Below, piece after piece: positions 46,680-55,804 of a stretch of DNA of 64,000 nt. Origin of the DNA: Rhizobium sullae (GTDB taxonomy: Bacteria > Pseudomonadota > Alphaproteobacteria > Rhizobiales > Rhizobiaceae); the NCBI RefSeq assembly GCF_900169785.1, contig NZ_FWER01000016.1:88165-152164 (forward strand), written 5' to 3'. The position numbers and the translations under genes were made by a program. The notes under the pieces are model-generated. The model made no database searches, was not told the DNA's origin, and was given only the letters and a program-made list of their open reading frames with translations. Every line of letters begins with the position of its first letter. Position 1 is the first letter of the stretch.

Positions 46680-47120
46680 CTACCAGGCGCCCGTATTGCC
46701 CATCGAAAGCCACGGCTCGGCCGCCGGAAGGCTGCCGCTCTTCTGCAGGATTTCGATGGAGATGCCGTCCGGCGAGCGCACGAAGGCCATGCGGCCGTCG
46801 CGCGGCGGGCGGTTGATGGTAATTCCGTTGTCCATCAGATGCCGGCAGGTCGCATAGATGTCGTCGACCTCGTAGGCGAGGTGGCCGAAGTTGCGTCCGC
46901 CGGTATATTCCTCGGGATCCCAATTGTAAGTAAGTTCGAGGCAGGGGGCGCCATTTTTCTCTGCATTTGTGATATCCTCGTTTGCGGCGAGGAAAACCAG
47001 CGTGAAACGGCCGCTTTCATTTTCGGATCTGCGGATTTCCTTCAGGCCGAACAGCGTGCCGTAGAAATGCAGGGAGGCATCCAGATCCTTCACGCGGACC
47101 ATAGTGTGGAGATAACGCAT
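46680..47120 (-). CDS. gloA: Lactoylglutathione lyase (glyoxalase I)
   Basis: Converts the methylglyoxal-glutathione hemithioacetal to S-lactoylglutathione in the cytosol. 146 residues. Metal ligands at the expected places: His5, Glu62, His80 and Glu123 (compare His5, Glu56, His74, Glu122 in E. coli). GAGGAAATAGA precedes the ATG. Confidence 0.93.
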   Translation of the reverse strand: MRYLHTMVRVKDLDASLHFYGTLFGLKEIRRSENESGRFTLVFLAANEDITNAEKNGAPCLELTYNWDPEEYTGGRNFGHLAYEVDDIYATCRHLMDNGITINRPPRDGRMAFVRSPDGISIEILQKSGSLPAAEPWLSMGNTGAW

Positions 47121-47315
47121 TCTATTTCCTCTCTAAAATATGGGGGCTGCTTCGTTATGTGGCGGGAGGTCAGCTTCGGGCAAGACATGCGACTAAAATG
47201 AGCAGTTGGGAATAACCGAAAACAGGACTTGCGCTTATCCGTTACCAAGATGTTAATCTTGATTGCAAGAATCAGTTAACCGTAACAGTGTGACGCGTAT
47301 TGAGGGGCTGGCGAC

Positions 47316-47894
47316 ATGGCTGACAGGATTTCATCGAAGGAATTCACCGATATTGACGACCTGTCCGGGGAAGCCGTCGACCTCGTTGAAATCACCGGTG
47401 TCGTCAAGTGGTTCGATGTCGCCAAGGGCTTCGGCTTCATCGTTCCGGACAACGGCATGCAGGACGTCCTGCTGCACGTCACCTGCCTTCGACGCGACGG
47501 TTACCAGACGATCCTCGAGGGCACGCGGATTGTCGCGTTGATCCAGCGCCGCGAGCGCGGCTACCAGGCCTTCAAGATACTCTCCATGGACCAGTCGACC
47601 GCCGTACATCCGTCGCAGTTGCCGCCGGTGCGCACGCACGTGCAGGTCACGCCGACGAGCGGTCTTGAGCGCGCGCTGGTGAAGTGGTTCAACCGGACGA
47701 AAGGCTTCGGCTTCCTGACGCGCGGCGAGGGGACGGAAGATATCTTCGTGCATATGGAAACGCTGCGCCGCTTTGGCTTGACGGAGCTTCGCCCCGGCCA
47801 GGTCGTACTCGTGCGCTACGGCGATGGCGACAAGGGGCTGATGGCTGCCGAAATCCATCCGGATATGCCAAGCCCGGCAAGCCGGTCGCACTGA
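47316..47894 (+). CDS. Double cold-shock-domain protein
   Basis: 192 residues with two cold-shock domains joined by a short linker. Domain 1 (about 25-90) has VVKWFDVAKGFGFIVPD and DVLLHVTC. Domain 2 (about 117-185) has LVKWFNRTKGFGFLTRG and DIFVHMETL. Both carry the RNP1 and RNP2 motifs, so both should bind RNA or single-stranded DNA. The tandem form is common in alphaproteobacteria. The 195 bases upstream probably include a long 5' leader. Its stop overlaps the next start (TGATG). Confidence 0.92.
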   Translation: MADRISSKEFTDIDDLSGEAVDLVEITGVVKWFDVAKGFGFIVPDNGMQDVLLHVTCLRRDGYQTILEGTRIVALIQRRERGYQAFKILSMDQSTAVHPSQLPPVRTHVQVTPTSGLERALVKWFNRTKGFGFLTRGEGTEDIFVHMETLRRFGLTELRPGQVVLVRYGDGDKGLMAAEIHPDMPSPASRSH

Positions 47895-48379
47895 TGCCTC
47901 GCGGCATGGCCATACATGCCATCAAAGGCGCCTTCCTGGCGCTTTTTTTCATTCTGGCCGCTTCCGCCTTTGCCCAGCAGCAACCGCCTTTCGACAAGGA
48001 ACCGCTGGTGATCCGGACGGCCTCCGGCAAGATGCTGAATTTCACAGTGGAGATTGCCGCCACCGATGATCAGCGTCAGTACGGCCTGATGTTCCGTAAG
48101 GAAATGGCCGAGGATGCTGGAATGATCTTCGACTTCGGCCAGCCACGGCGGGTGACTATGTGGATGGAGAACACCATTCTGCCGCTCGACATGCTCTTCA
48201 TCGACAGCGGCGGCACCATCCGCCACATCAAGGAAAATGCCGTTCCCTATTCTCGGGCGATCATCGATTCGATGGGCGAGGTGAAATACGTCGTCGAGCT
48301 GAATGCCGGTGTCGTCAGGAAATCCGGCATCTCGGTCGGCGACAAGGTCGTGAGCGCCACGGTGACGAAGAAAAAGTAG
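47894..48379 (+). CDS. DUF192 family exported protein
   Basis: 161 residues. A signal peptide (AIKGAFLALFFILAASAFAQ) is followed by a compact DUF192 domain with EIAATDDQRQYGLMFRKEM, GMIFDFGQPRRVTMWMENT and LPLDMLFIDSGG. Function of the family is unknown. The start overlaps the stop of the cold-shock gene by one base, so they are translationally coupled, as is usual in this order. Confidence 0.85.
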   Translation: MPRGMAIHAIKGAFLALFFILAASAFAQQQPPFDKEPLVIRTASGKMLNFTVEIAATDDQRQYGLMFRKEMAEDAGMIFDFGQPRRVTMWMENTILPLDMLFIDSGGTIRHIKENAVPYSRAIIDSMGEVKYVVELNAGVVRKSGISVGDKVVSATVTKKK

Positions 48380-48417
48380 GCGGTGCGCCGAAGCGTCCGC
48401 CGCCGGTTCTCTGCGAA

Positions 48418-48615
48418 CTAGTGTTTTTTCACCGGTTTGGCCTTGGCTTGGATCAGCCGCTCCATGAACAGCGCCATCTTGCGCTTGATCGTGCCGTAAG
48501 TGCCGAGTTCGAAGTCGCAGTGATAGCAGGTGATGATGTCGCTATCGAGCGGCTGCGGGCGCGGAAAGTTCATTCGGGTCTTGCCGCACTTGGGGCAGGG
48601 TACTTCGACTTGCAT
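48418..48615 (-). CDS. Small zinc-ribbon protein
   Basis: 65 residues. Two cysteine pairs, CPKCG near 7-11 and CYHC near 30-33, form a probable zinc ribbon. The C-terminus is basic (AKAKPVKKH). No homologue name is recognised. Could be a small nucleic-acid-binding or regulatory protein. Converges on the DUF192 gene. Confidence 0.65.
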   Translation of the reverse strand: MQVEVPCPKCGKTRMNFPRPQPLDSDIITCYHCDFELGTYGTIKRKMALFMERLIQAKAKPVKKH

Positions 48616-48670
48616 TTACGGCTCCTGCGCAGGCCATTGGCCGCCTGCGAAGACAGATATTTTTAAGAAA

Positions 48671-48747
<77 letters not shown>

Positions 48748-48990
48748 TGAGAGGGGGCAATACACGCTTCATCCCGGCCCCGCAATATCTAATTCGCGTC
48801 TTCCACTCTCAATACTGCATTGTCTGGCGGGCATTCTCCTCGATCGGCTTTTTTCTTGAAAGTGGAGGGATTCGCGGCTAAGCAAAATTCATCTCTTCGC
48901 GTTATAGAGGCGATGAAGACCATTCCGTAGACGGGGTGGAAGGCTAAGTTACAGCGGGTCAGGCCCGCATATCCGGAGGCGTTGCAGCTG

Positions 48991-49296
48991 ATGTCTGCCA
49001 AGATCTACCGTCCCGCAAAGACCGCCATGCAGTCCGGCAAGGCAAAGACGCATCTTTGGGTGCTCGAATTCGATCAGGAGCAGCCGCGCAAGATCGACCC
49101 CATCATGGGCTACACGTCCTCCGGCGATATGCGCCAGCAGGTGAAGCTGACCTTCGAGACGCAGGAACTGGCGGAAGCCTATGCCAAGCGCAACGGCATC
49201 GAATACCGCGTGATCGCGCCGAAGGATCCGGCTCGCCAGACGGTGGCTTATCCTGATAATTTCCGCTATACGCGCACACAGCCCTGGACGCATTGA
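48991..49296 (+). CDS. NADH-ubiquinone oxidoreductase 18 kDa-like subunit (NDUFS4 family)
   Basis: 101 residues. SAKIYRPAKTAMQSGKAKTH, then WVLEFDQE, SGDMRQQVKLTFETQELA and PDNFRYTRTQPWTH match the ETC complex I subunit conserved region, an accessory subunit of complex I found in alphaproteobacteria and mitochondria. ATG at 48991 is preferred; GGAGG lies 11 bases upstream. Encoded away from any nuo operon, as is usual. Confidence 0.9.
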   Translation: MSAKIYRPAKTAMQSGKAKTHLWVLEFDQEQPRKIDPIMGYTSSGDMRQQVKLTFETQELAEAYAKRNGIEYRVIAPKDPARQTVAYPDNFRYTRTQPWTH

Positions 49297-49343
49297 GCGC
49301 TCAGATATGCCGCCTTTGCCGCTGCCCAGACGTAGCGCCGGAT

Positions 49344-49420
<77 letters not shown>

Positions 49421-49506
49421 ATCATTTCAAGCAGTTCCGGGCGTTGCCCAACCGCTTCGCCCTTTCCGGGGCAACAAACTGGGCAACGCGCTCATCAGCA
49501 TCGACC

Positions 49507-49740
49507 TCACCACCGGCGGCGGCCGACGAGACGCCGGCGCCGTAGCCTGTGTGTGGATGAGGGGACGGCGTTGCGCAGAATCCACCGGTCGATTCTGGCA
49601 TCCGGCCAGCCGATGCGCCGCTTCGACAACTTTCGACACGGGGGGAAATCGCTGTCCCTGTCCTTCCGGTTCCGCCAGATGGTGGTCCTCCCCAAACCCG
49701 TGCGGCGCATGACTTCCTTGACATCGATAATTCGGACCAT
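49507..49740 (-). CDS. AlpA-type phage/island regulatory protein
   Basis: 77 residues. The N-terminal 55 form the MerR-like helix-turn-helix of AlpA/excisionase proteins: IDVKEVMRRTGLGRTTIW, RDSDFPPCRKL and IGWPDARIDRWI. The last 20 residues are arginine-rich. GAGAGGAG precedes the ATG at 49740. AlpA proteins activate integrase or excision genes of islands. No integrase is visible, so this is probably the remaining part of a degraded element at tRNA-Arg. Confidence 0.75.
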   Translation of the reverse strand: MVRIIDVKEVMRRTGLGRTTIWRNRKDRDSDFPPCRKLSKRRIGWPDARIDRWILRNAVPSSTHRLRRRRLVGRRRW

Positions 49741-50690
49741 CGCTTGCTCCTCTCCGAGGTTTGCCGCGGACTGTTTTGGCGCTTCCTCCTTTCTCTACAG
49801 CGTCTGCTTTCACCTATAAGTATAATATGAGCGTGATTGGAAGTCTATAAGAATAAATCGAGAAAAATCGTTCTATGTATTTCGCATTGCAGTATAAAAA
49901 TGGGATATTAAATGAAAGATGTGAGAATATAGTGAATCCTTTGTGTCGAATGTAATTATGCAGCCGTGCGAATCCTTTACTATAGTTGATTTTGAAGGTA
50001 TTTTGAAATCGTTCGACGTTAAAAAGGAAATCGACAAACTGGCTCGTGGTTGCGCCGGCGTCTGCTGTAGGAAACGTGCGATGCAGCATGCGGCGTAGGG
50101 CCGAAATGGTGCGCTGCAGCGCGCGCCCGAAATCTTGGAATACGAAAAATGCTTATGTTGTGAGCGCAGAGATCACCTAGTGAATATATTTCTTGACAAT
50201 TGCACGCGTTGCGAGTAGCGTGCACTTATAGGAATAATCTACCAGAGGCGCGGAACCGTATTTCCGGAGAGAAAAACCTATGCCCGGTGCATCGCCCGCC
50301 CCTCAGGCGATGCGACAGGCGCAAAGTTCAATCCTTCATAAAGGGAGAATTTAGCACGCGCTCGAATCTTGGCGGCATGTTCCGCCGGCAAGCCCGCCGC
50401 TGACGCCAGCATGAAGAGCTGGCGCCGGCAGGTCACGGCTGAATCCTCTGGCTACGGACGGCGCGTTTGTGGTTGACAACGACAGGAACCGACCGCGCGC
50501 TAACGCGCGTGGTCGTCGTCGGCGAATCCTTCGTCAGGTCGCTAACCTACGAAATTCCTTGGCAACGATACGACTGGCTGAAAACGGCCGCGAGCATGGT
50601 TTTCGATGCGGCCCCATTGGAGACATCCTACAAGACGGACCTTTGCGCGGCGTATCGAGCGTACGCTACGCCGACCTCCGGTCGATCTGC
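49741..50690. other. 950-base region, partly very AT-rich, without a recognised gene
   Basis: About 49800-50040 is strikingly AT-rich compared with everything around it. A minus-strand frame at 49814-50089 (91 residues, rich in Phe, Tyr and Ile) covers it but shows no family features and is probably not a gene. From 50090 the base composition returns to normal. A promoter-like element with a palindrome sits at 50193. Between 50250 and 50690 only broken frames are seen. The last of these may be the decayed N-terminal part of the nucleotidyltransferase gene. Confidence 0.5.
50193..50224 (+). promoter_or_regulatory. Promoter-like element with internal palindromic operator
   Basis: TTGACA (50193-50198) with a possible -10 TAGCGT 17 bases later. 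Between and over them lies a perfect 7-bp inverted repeat, TGCACGC (50201-50207) and GCGTGCA (50218-50224), with a 10-base spacer. The layout is typical of an autoregulated repressor promoter, but no intact gene starts in the next 450 bases. Confidence 0.5.
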
Positions 50691-51005
50691 ATGAAGACGT
50701 TCGGCATGACCGACGTGGTCGCGCGGGAGTTGCAGCCCTTCAAGGACAGTATCGAGCAGGCCTTTATCTTCGGGTCGGTCGCGCGCGGGTTTGAGCGGCC
50801 GGACAGCGATGTCGATCTGATGGTCGTCGGCGATATTGACGTCTTCGAACTGGGGCCGACCCTCGAGAAGCTGCAGAAGGTTCTGGGCCGCGCAGTCGAC
50901 CTCAATCTTCACACGCCATCGGAATGGCAAGCCCTCGCAGGCGACCAGGTGATCGGAGCGATCATGAAGGAGGAAAGGATCATGGTCGTAGGGCACCGAT
51001 CATAA
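50691..51005 (+). CDS. Nucleotidyltransferase-domain protein (MNT-like)
   Basis: 104 residues. The pol-beta superfamily motif is AFIFGSVARGFERPDSDVDL, with GS at 28-29 and metal aspartates 40 and 42. Larger relatives carry an N-terminal helix-turn-helix that ends just before MKTFGMTDV. Here the preceding frame keeps only a short piece of it (YADLRSIC), so the HTH part seems lost or frameshifted and the start at 50691 is the first sound ATG. MNT proteins often pair with HEPN toxins, but no HEPN gene is visible nearby. Confidence 0.68.
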   Translation: MKTFGMTDVVARELQPFKDSIEQAFIFGSVARGFERPDSDVDLMVVGDIDVFELGPTLEKLQKVLGRAVDLNLHTPSEWQALAGDQVIGAIMKEERIMVVGHRS

Positions 51006-51254
51006 GACGCTACTCGTCCGAGTCGCGGCGGACGCCTGAAGCCGCCCGCCGCTCCCAGCACATCCTCCCTGATATCGCCACCGCCGGGCTTCTCTCTTCA
51101 CGATGGCGTGGTCAGGTCGAGCAGCGAACCTTCGCCAAGAACGGCCTCCCTTTCGTCGTCGGCGTCGACAAGTCCAGTACGCGCGCGATCTCGCCTGGGA
51201 GATGCTTCGTTGCCCTTTTGGTCCTTTGCAGCGTCGACGCTGCGTCAGGTCTAG

Positions 51255-52280
51255 TTATTTTAATGGCTCTGGACTTGGGAATTTCCAGCTTCCGTCCAGG
51301 ACCGCCTCGCGTGGACGATAGAGACGCACGGTATAGTTCCAACCCTTCGACGTCGGCAGGCAGTTAGGGATCTTGCCATCGCATCCACCGAACTGGATGT
51401 CGACCGATCCGTCCGCGCTTTTCTTGGCCGTCACGTTGTTGAGCGAGTAGGCGTCATAGGGGTTCTTCTCGTAGTAGCCTTGCGCGTTGTACAGGCTGAT
51501 GGACCAGAATCCGTCAACCGGCACATCTTTCACGACGAGCTTGTACGAGGTGTTTCCGTCGTTCTTTTCAGGCGTGATGTTGAGGTAGGTGGCGTCCTTG
51601 TCGGGATTGCCGCCCCAAGCCGCGGCGGTCGCTACCAGGTGACGCACCGGATCGACGTCGGCTCTCGTGCCGAAGGCTTTGTTGAAGTCCTGCATTGTGG
51701 TGGCGAGAACCAGCAGTGCGTCGCGGACCTTCTTCTGGGCGGCCTGGTCCCATCGTGGAACCTCGAATTTGCCTGGCCCTCCCGGCTGATCGATCTTGAT
51801 CGACTCCTGGAGAGAGTGGACGTGGTCGGCGTCCTTTGGATCTGCCGGGTCGATGAAGGTTCGGATGGCGACGGCCAGATAGCGCGTACCGACCTGGTCC
51901 TTCGTGAATGTCGTCGCTCCGCCATACGACACGGCGGGAACGTAATGATCTTCGTTGATTGCGAGGAGCGACATGAACCGTCCCTGCGCGTCCGGGAGCG
52001 TGACCGTGACCGGTCCCGCATCGAGATCGAAGATGGCGGCCGAATAGAGCGTGTCACGGTTGAGGCGGATGACGGTCTGGTTCTCGATTGTCGCCGGTTC
52101 GCGCCGATGGTTGAACTTGCCGAAACCGCCGTCCTTGACGATGTTGCTGAAATAGAGATCGCTTTCCGCGCGGACGAAATTGTCGACGGTGACGGCCTCG
52201 GCAGCCGCGGCGCCATAGGATTGCGCGTAGAACGCGGTGACGCCCAACACGGCGGCTGCAGCGGCTCGTTTCATGCTCAT
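51255..52280 (-). CDS. Exported DUF1254/DUF1214 domain protein, shorter paralogue
   Basis: 341 residues with a clear signal peptide (RAAAAAVLGVTAFYAQ, cleavage after about residue 27). The N-terminal DUF1254-like part has VIRLNRDTLYSAAIFDLDAG. The C-terminal DUF1214 part has VPVDGFWSISLYNAQGYYEKN, SVDIQFGG and WNYTVRLYRPREAVLDGSW. Probably periplasmic. Function of the family is not established. ATG at 52280 follows GGAAGGGA. It lies 88 bases after the larger paralogue in the same direction, so co-transcription is likely. Confidence 0.85.
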   Translation of the reverse strand: MSMKRAAAAAVLGVTAFYAQSYGAAAAEAVTVDNFVRAESDLYFSNIVKDGGFGKFNHRREPATIENQTVIRLNRDTLYSAAIFDLDAGPVTVTLPDAQGRFMSLLAINEDHYVPAVSYGGATTFTKDQVGTRYLAVAIRTFIDPADPKDADHVHSLQESIKIDQPGGPGKFEVPRWDQAAQKKVRDALLVLATTMQDFNKAFGTRADVDPVRHLVATAAAWGGNPDKDATYLNITPEKNDGNTSYKLVVKDVPVDGFWSISLYNAQGYYEKNPYDAYSLNNVTAKKSADGSVDIQFGGCDGKIPNCLPTSKGWNYTVRLYRPREAVLDGSWKFPSPEPLK

Positions 52281-52368
52281 AGGAAGTCCCTTCCAATCAT
52301 TGCGACGTGTTCGCTTCAACTGCGACGCCCTGCAATCCGTATGGAGATCGGCGGCGTCATCCGTCAGC

Positions 52369-53883
52369 TCAATCGATGTGCTCGAAGTCACCCGGCTTCC
52401 AGCTCTTGTCGAACCACGGTTCAAGAGGCGCGTAAAGTCGCAGCAGGGAGTTCCAGCCCTTGCCTGGAATGGTCTGCACCCAGTTCGCCTCGTGACCGGA
52501 CGGGGCCTTCGGGGCAAACCATACGGTCACGGAGCCATCTTCATTCTTCTTGATGCCCGCCTGCGTGCTATCGATTCCCGCAAGCTTCTGATCGGTTTCC
52601 AGCATGGACCTGGTCTGGTTGTCGTAGACCGTGAAGGACCAGAACTGTCCGACGGGAACAGGCGCCGGCAACGTGATCTTGTACGTCTTGCTTCCGTCGA
52701 GGTAGGCCCCGGAGGCATCCCTCGCGGAGAAGGCATACGCAGAGCCGGTGCCGGGCTTGGCATCCGCCATGGCAGGCGTGATCCCCGTGGCCGCATAGTG
52801 AAACATGGTTCGGGCGTCGAGCATGCGCTCGCCTTCGTTGAGGAATTGGTAGCTGTTTCCAATGAAGCCGTTGTTCCATTGACGGTCGGGATAGAACTTG
52901 GCCCGTTCGTCCCGAGGCGCGAACACCATCGAGCGGGCCGTGGCATTGCCGACGGCAACAGCGTCGGTGAGAATGGACTTCATACGTGCATCGGGGGCGA
53001 ACGGCTTGCCCTTCTTGATCCCGATGGCGGAGAGAAGGCCGACGATCTCCGGATCGAAGGCGTCGCCGGGCTCCGATTGAACGACGCTGTCCAGTTCCTC
53101 ATAGAAGTGAAAGTCGTTGGCGTGGACGGTGTTGAACTTCTTGCCGGAGATATTGACGAAAGTGGTTTCCGGCGGCGCCTTGTCGGCGGCAAGCGGGTGG
53201 ACGCGTGCGTGTTCCTTTACGTTTTTCACCGCCTCAGCGATGTTGCCGTCCTTCACGAACGCACGGTAGAGAACGAGATTGGTGTTGGTCGGCGACCTGG
53301 TGACGAAATAGCCGTCGGACGGCACTTCTCCCGAGTATCCCGGCGGCACGAACAAGTATTTGCCGCCCTTGCCCTTGTCCGGACCGATGAAGCCGACGTC
53401 GGTGACGTATCGGAAATAGGCGTCGTCGACAGGGCCGAGGACTCCCGCAGGCACCTGCGCGACCACCGGACCGTCCGTCAGATCGACGCAGAAGAAGACG
53501 TAGACCGTGGTCGTGTTCGCCGTCAGGAACAACGAGCGCGCGTCCATCAGCTCTTCGGTTATTCCGACGCCCTTGTTCTTCGAAACTCCAACGTCCTCCA
53601 AGCCTTTGCACAAGGCGTAGACCGAGGCGGCCGGCATCGCCGAGAGGAAGGCTTCGACGCCTCTGGAGAAATCGATGTTGTCGTAGACCTTCTGGACGGT
53701 CTGCTGGTCGGGAAGTCCATCGGAGAATTTCAGTGTTCCGATCCTGGTGTCGACAGTGTCGGGCGTCTGGATGCTCTTCGGCACCTCGGCCTTGAACTTC
53801 GGCGCCGCCTGTCCCTGCGCGACGGCGGAGGTGGCGGAGATCAGCCACAAAAGTGCCAGTGCTCGGATTGGACGGAATTGCAT
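52369..53883 (-). CDS. Exported DUF1254/DUF1214 domain protein, larger paralogue
   Basis: 504 residues with signal peptide (ALALLWLISATSAVAQ). DUF1254 region about 75-210 (FLTANTTTVYVFFCVDL, GPVDDAYFRYVTDVGF), and DUF1214 region about 370-495 (PVGQFWSFTVYDNQTRSML, VTVWFAPKAP, LLRLYAPLEPWFDKSW). Full length for the common two-domain form. ATG at 53883 (TTG at 53886 is an alternative). The upstream 100 bases contain the GTTAC/GTAAC operator-like element shared with the FGE-like gene. Confidence 0.87.
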   Translation of the reverse strand: MQFRPIRALALLWLISATSAVAQGQAAPKFKAEVPKSIQTPDTVDTRIGTLKFSDGLPDQQTVQKVYDNIDFSRGVEAFLSAMPAASVYALCKGLEDVGVSKNKGVGITEELMDARSLFLTANTTTVYVFFCVDLTDGPVVAQVPAGVLGPVDDAYFRYVTDVGFIGPDKGKGGKYLFVPPGYSGEVPSDGYFVTRSPTNTNLVLYRAFVKDGNIAEAVKNVKEHARVHPLAADKAPPETTFVNISGKKFNTVHANDFHFYEELDSVVQSEPGDAFDPEIVGLLSAIGIKKGKPFAPDARMKSILTDAVAVGNATARSMVFAPRDERAKFYPDRQWNNGFIGNSYQFLNEGERMLDARTMFHYAATGITPAMADAKPGTGSAYAFSARDASGAYLDGSKTYKITLPAPVPVGQFWSFTVYDNQTRSMLETDQKLAGIDSTQAGIKKNEDGSVTVWFAPKAPSGHEANWVQTIPGKGWNSLLRLYAPLEPWFDKSWKPGDFEHID

Positions 53884-53984
53884 CAACTGATTGGGTCCTG
53901 ACTAGCGGCGGAGATTGACAGCATGTCGTGCTCCAGGTTTATGCCGATGCACCGTTGCATTCAGGAGGAACGGAAGGAAGGTTC

Positions 53985-54011
53985 GTTACTGTAACAGCAA
54001 CAGTAACAATG
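53985..54011 (-). promoter_or_regulatory. Shared operator-like element, copy 1 (upstream of the larger DUF1254 gene)
   Basis: GTTAC-T-GTAAC, seven bases, then GTAACAATG on the plus strand. The same half-sites with identical spacing recur at 57853-57879, 21 of 27 bases matching. It ends about 100 bases before the DUF1254 start codon. The inner GTTACTG and CAGTAAC also form an inverted repeat here. Confidence 0.65.
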
Positions 54012-54026
54012 CACCGCCCCGGCCCC

Positions 54027-55175
54027 TCAAAGCAGGAGCAGCCGCTTCACGATCGGCCCCAGCTCCGAGTATGGCAGGTAGAAAGCTCCGACCACGAGCA
54101 GCGGGAGCAGGGCGGGCGCGAGCACCGGCAGGATGTTCTTCTTGTTGAGCAGCAGCGGCGACATCTTCATCGAGGCGAGATAGATGGGCTTCACATCATG
54201 GAATTCGCCTGCTCCGGCCTGTATCTCTTCCTGGTCTTCGAACGCGTTCTCCCCAAGGGTTTTGCGCTCGCCCGCTCGTTCGAAATCCGTCACCTTCTTC
54301 AATGAAAGCAGGATGGCCTTTCGTTTCAGGCGCGACACCTGCGAAGCGACGGGCACGAGCGGAAGCGCAAAGTAGATGGCGACCACGACAAGCCACACGG
54401 CGCAGACGGCCATGAATAGTCCGGGCGTCACGGTCTGGCGCTGCAAAATATGGCCGACGCCGGCAGCGACCGCAAAGCTCGTGGCGAGGGTGAACAGACC
54501 GTACCCGGTCGGGTAGAGCCCGATGAACCCCAGCCCGCCGTGTCCATCCGGATGCGTCACGACAAGACGAAGATGGCACCTCGCGACCTTTGACAGGAAT
54601 CGCGACCAGACGATGTGCTTCCAGATCAGGCGCGTCAGCAGGAACCAATAGATCGTGTTTCCGACTGCCAGGCACCATGATCCCGATAGCGAAAGACCGC
54701 CATCGTAGGCCGCCCACGCCGGAGCGCCGCCGCCGAGGAAGTTGGCGGTGTTGATGGCCGACGCCGTCACGGCGAGGAGCAGGCAGACAAGCTCCGGAAA
54801 GGCAGCCGCCGTCCTCGCCTTAGCGTCTCGAAGCGCGCGTCTGGCATCAGGGGTCGACTGGGATGTCACCAGCGGCACCCGGAACAGCATGGCGAGGCAT
54901 TCGTCGATAGCGAAGCTGATGGGCTTTTCCGCGAGCGTCAGCAGGGCGGGAGCGATCAGGAACTTCGCCCATGCCCCCCAGTCGTGCAAGAAGGGAACGG
55001 CGCCGGGTCCGCCACGCGTCGCCAGCAAAATGAAGATTGGAACCATCCAGCAAATGGATGCAAGAACGAAAGCCCGCCGTCCGCGCTTTCTCATGCCAAG
55101 CCGCGCCATCAGCTCATAGAACGGCCCGCCATGCATGATCCGGAGGCGGTCGTCCTCGGTCGCGAGACCAGTCAT
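54027..55175 (-). CDS. Multi-pass membrane protein of unknown function
   Basis: 382 residues. About eight hydrophobic segments, for example AFVLASICWMVPIFILLA, FPELVCLLLAVTAS, LFMAVCAVWLVVVAIYFALPLVP, and a C-terminal pair ending LLVVGAFYLPYS. Cytosolic loops are basic. A hydrophilic loop with EDQEEIQAG lies near 325-335. I do not recognise the family. The start at 55175 is 1 base after the stop of the preceding membrane protein, so the two are coupled and may form a complex. Confidence 0.7.
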   Translation of the reverse strand: MTGLATEDDRLRIMHGGPFYELMARLGMRKRGRRAFVLASICWMVPIFILLATRGGPGAVPFLHDWGAWAKFLIAPALLTLAEKPISFAIDECLAMLFRVPLVTSQSTPDARRALRDAKARTAAAFPELVCLLLAVTASAINTANFLGGGAPAWAAYDGGLSLSGSWCLAVGNTIYWFLLTRLIWKHIVWSRFLSKVARCHLRLVVTHPDGHGGLGFIGLYPTGYGLFTLATSFAVAAGVGHILQRQTVTPGLFMAVCAVWLVVVAIYFALPLVPVASQVSRLKRKAILLSLKKVTDFERAGERKTLGENAFEDQEEIQAGAGEFHDVKPIYLASMKMSPLLLNKKNILPVLAPALLPLLVVGAFYLPYSELGPIVKRLLLL

Positions 55176-55176
55176 G

Positions 55177-55788
55177 CTAACCCTCCGCCGCCACCGCCTT
55201 GGCCTGTTGCGTTCGGATCGCGGCAGCGGCCGCCGCGGCGCCGTCCCTGTCGTCGTCGCCGACCGAAAAGCAGAACGAGATCGCCTGGGTCGTCGCCGGA
55301 TCGACCGACAACGGCCTACCAAGGCTCGCGGCGGCGACCGCGATCACCGCGACTGCGGCGAAGACCTCAGCCCGCATGCGCACGGAGGACGTCAGCACCG
55401 CCGCATCGAGAAGCGCGGCGATCGTTCGGTAGGCCACGAGTGCCAGCAGCGACACGAGGAGGACGATGCGTGGAAGGGCGCGCCAGCCGAATGCGAAGAA
55501 GACGGCGCCCATGGCCGCGGTGAACACGCCGATCGCCAGCAGGCGTTCCTGCAATCCCTCCGCGCGTCGTCTCGACTGCGCGAACATCCGCTCGGCGAAA
55601 AGCCCGATCGCCATCAGCCCGAGGAAGACTACGAACACCGGCAGCTTTCCGTTGGACAAGGCGTCCGCCCTGGTGCGTGCAGCAGCGGCCAGAACCTCGC
55701 CGGGAATCCTTGGGATCACCGCGACAACGCCATCGATCCGGGTCCGTGTGGCCGCCTCCCATATCGCCAGCCCGGCGATCCACTTCAT
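55177..55788 (-). CDS. Membrane protein of unknown function
   Basis: 203 residues with about four transmembrane helices (VFVVFLGLMAIGLFAE, LLAIGVFTAAMGAVFFAFG, IVLLVSLLALVAYRTI, VFAAVAVIAVAAASL) and an Ala-rich C-terminal tail. The N-terminal 45 residues look amphipathic. Family not recognised. AAGGAT precedes ATG. It lies 16 bases after the HAD gene and is coupled to the next membrane gene. Confidence 0.68.
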   Translation of the reverse strand: MKWIAGLAIWEAATRTRIDGVVAVIPRIPGEVLAAAARTRADALSNGKLPVFVVFLGLMAIGLFAERMFAQSRRRAEGLQERLLAIGVFTAAMGAVFFAFGWRALPRIVLLVSLLALVAYRTIAALLDAAVLTSSVRMRAEVFAAVAVIAVAAASLGRPLSVDPATTQAISFCFSVGDDDRDGAAAAAAAIRTQQAKAVAAEG

Positions 55789-55804
55789 ACGGATATCCTT
55801 CCGC

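Noticed and set aside
49814..50089. 91-codon minus-strand frame in the AT-rich pocket
   Set aside because: No family features and no good ribosome-binding site. Open frames are expected by chance in some strands, and the region looks non-coding.
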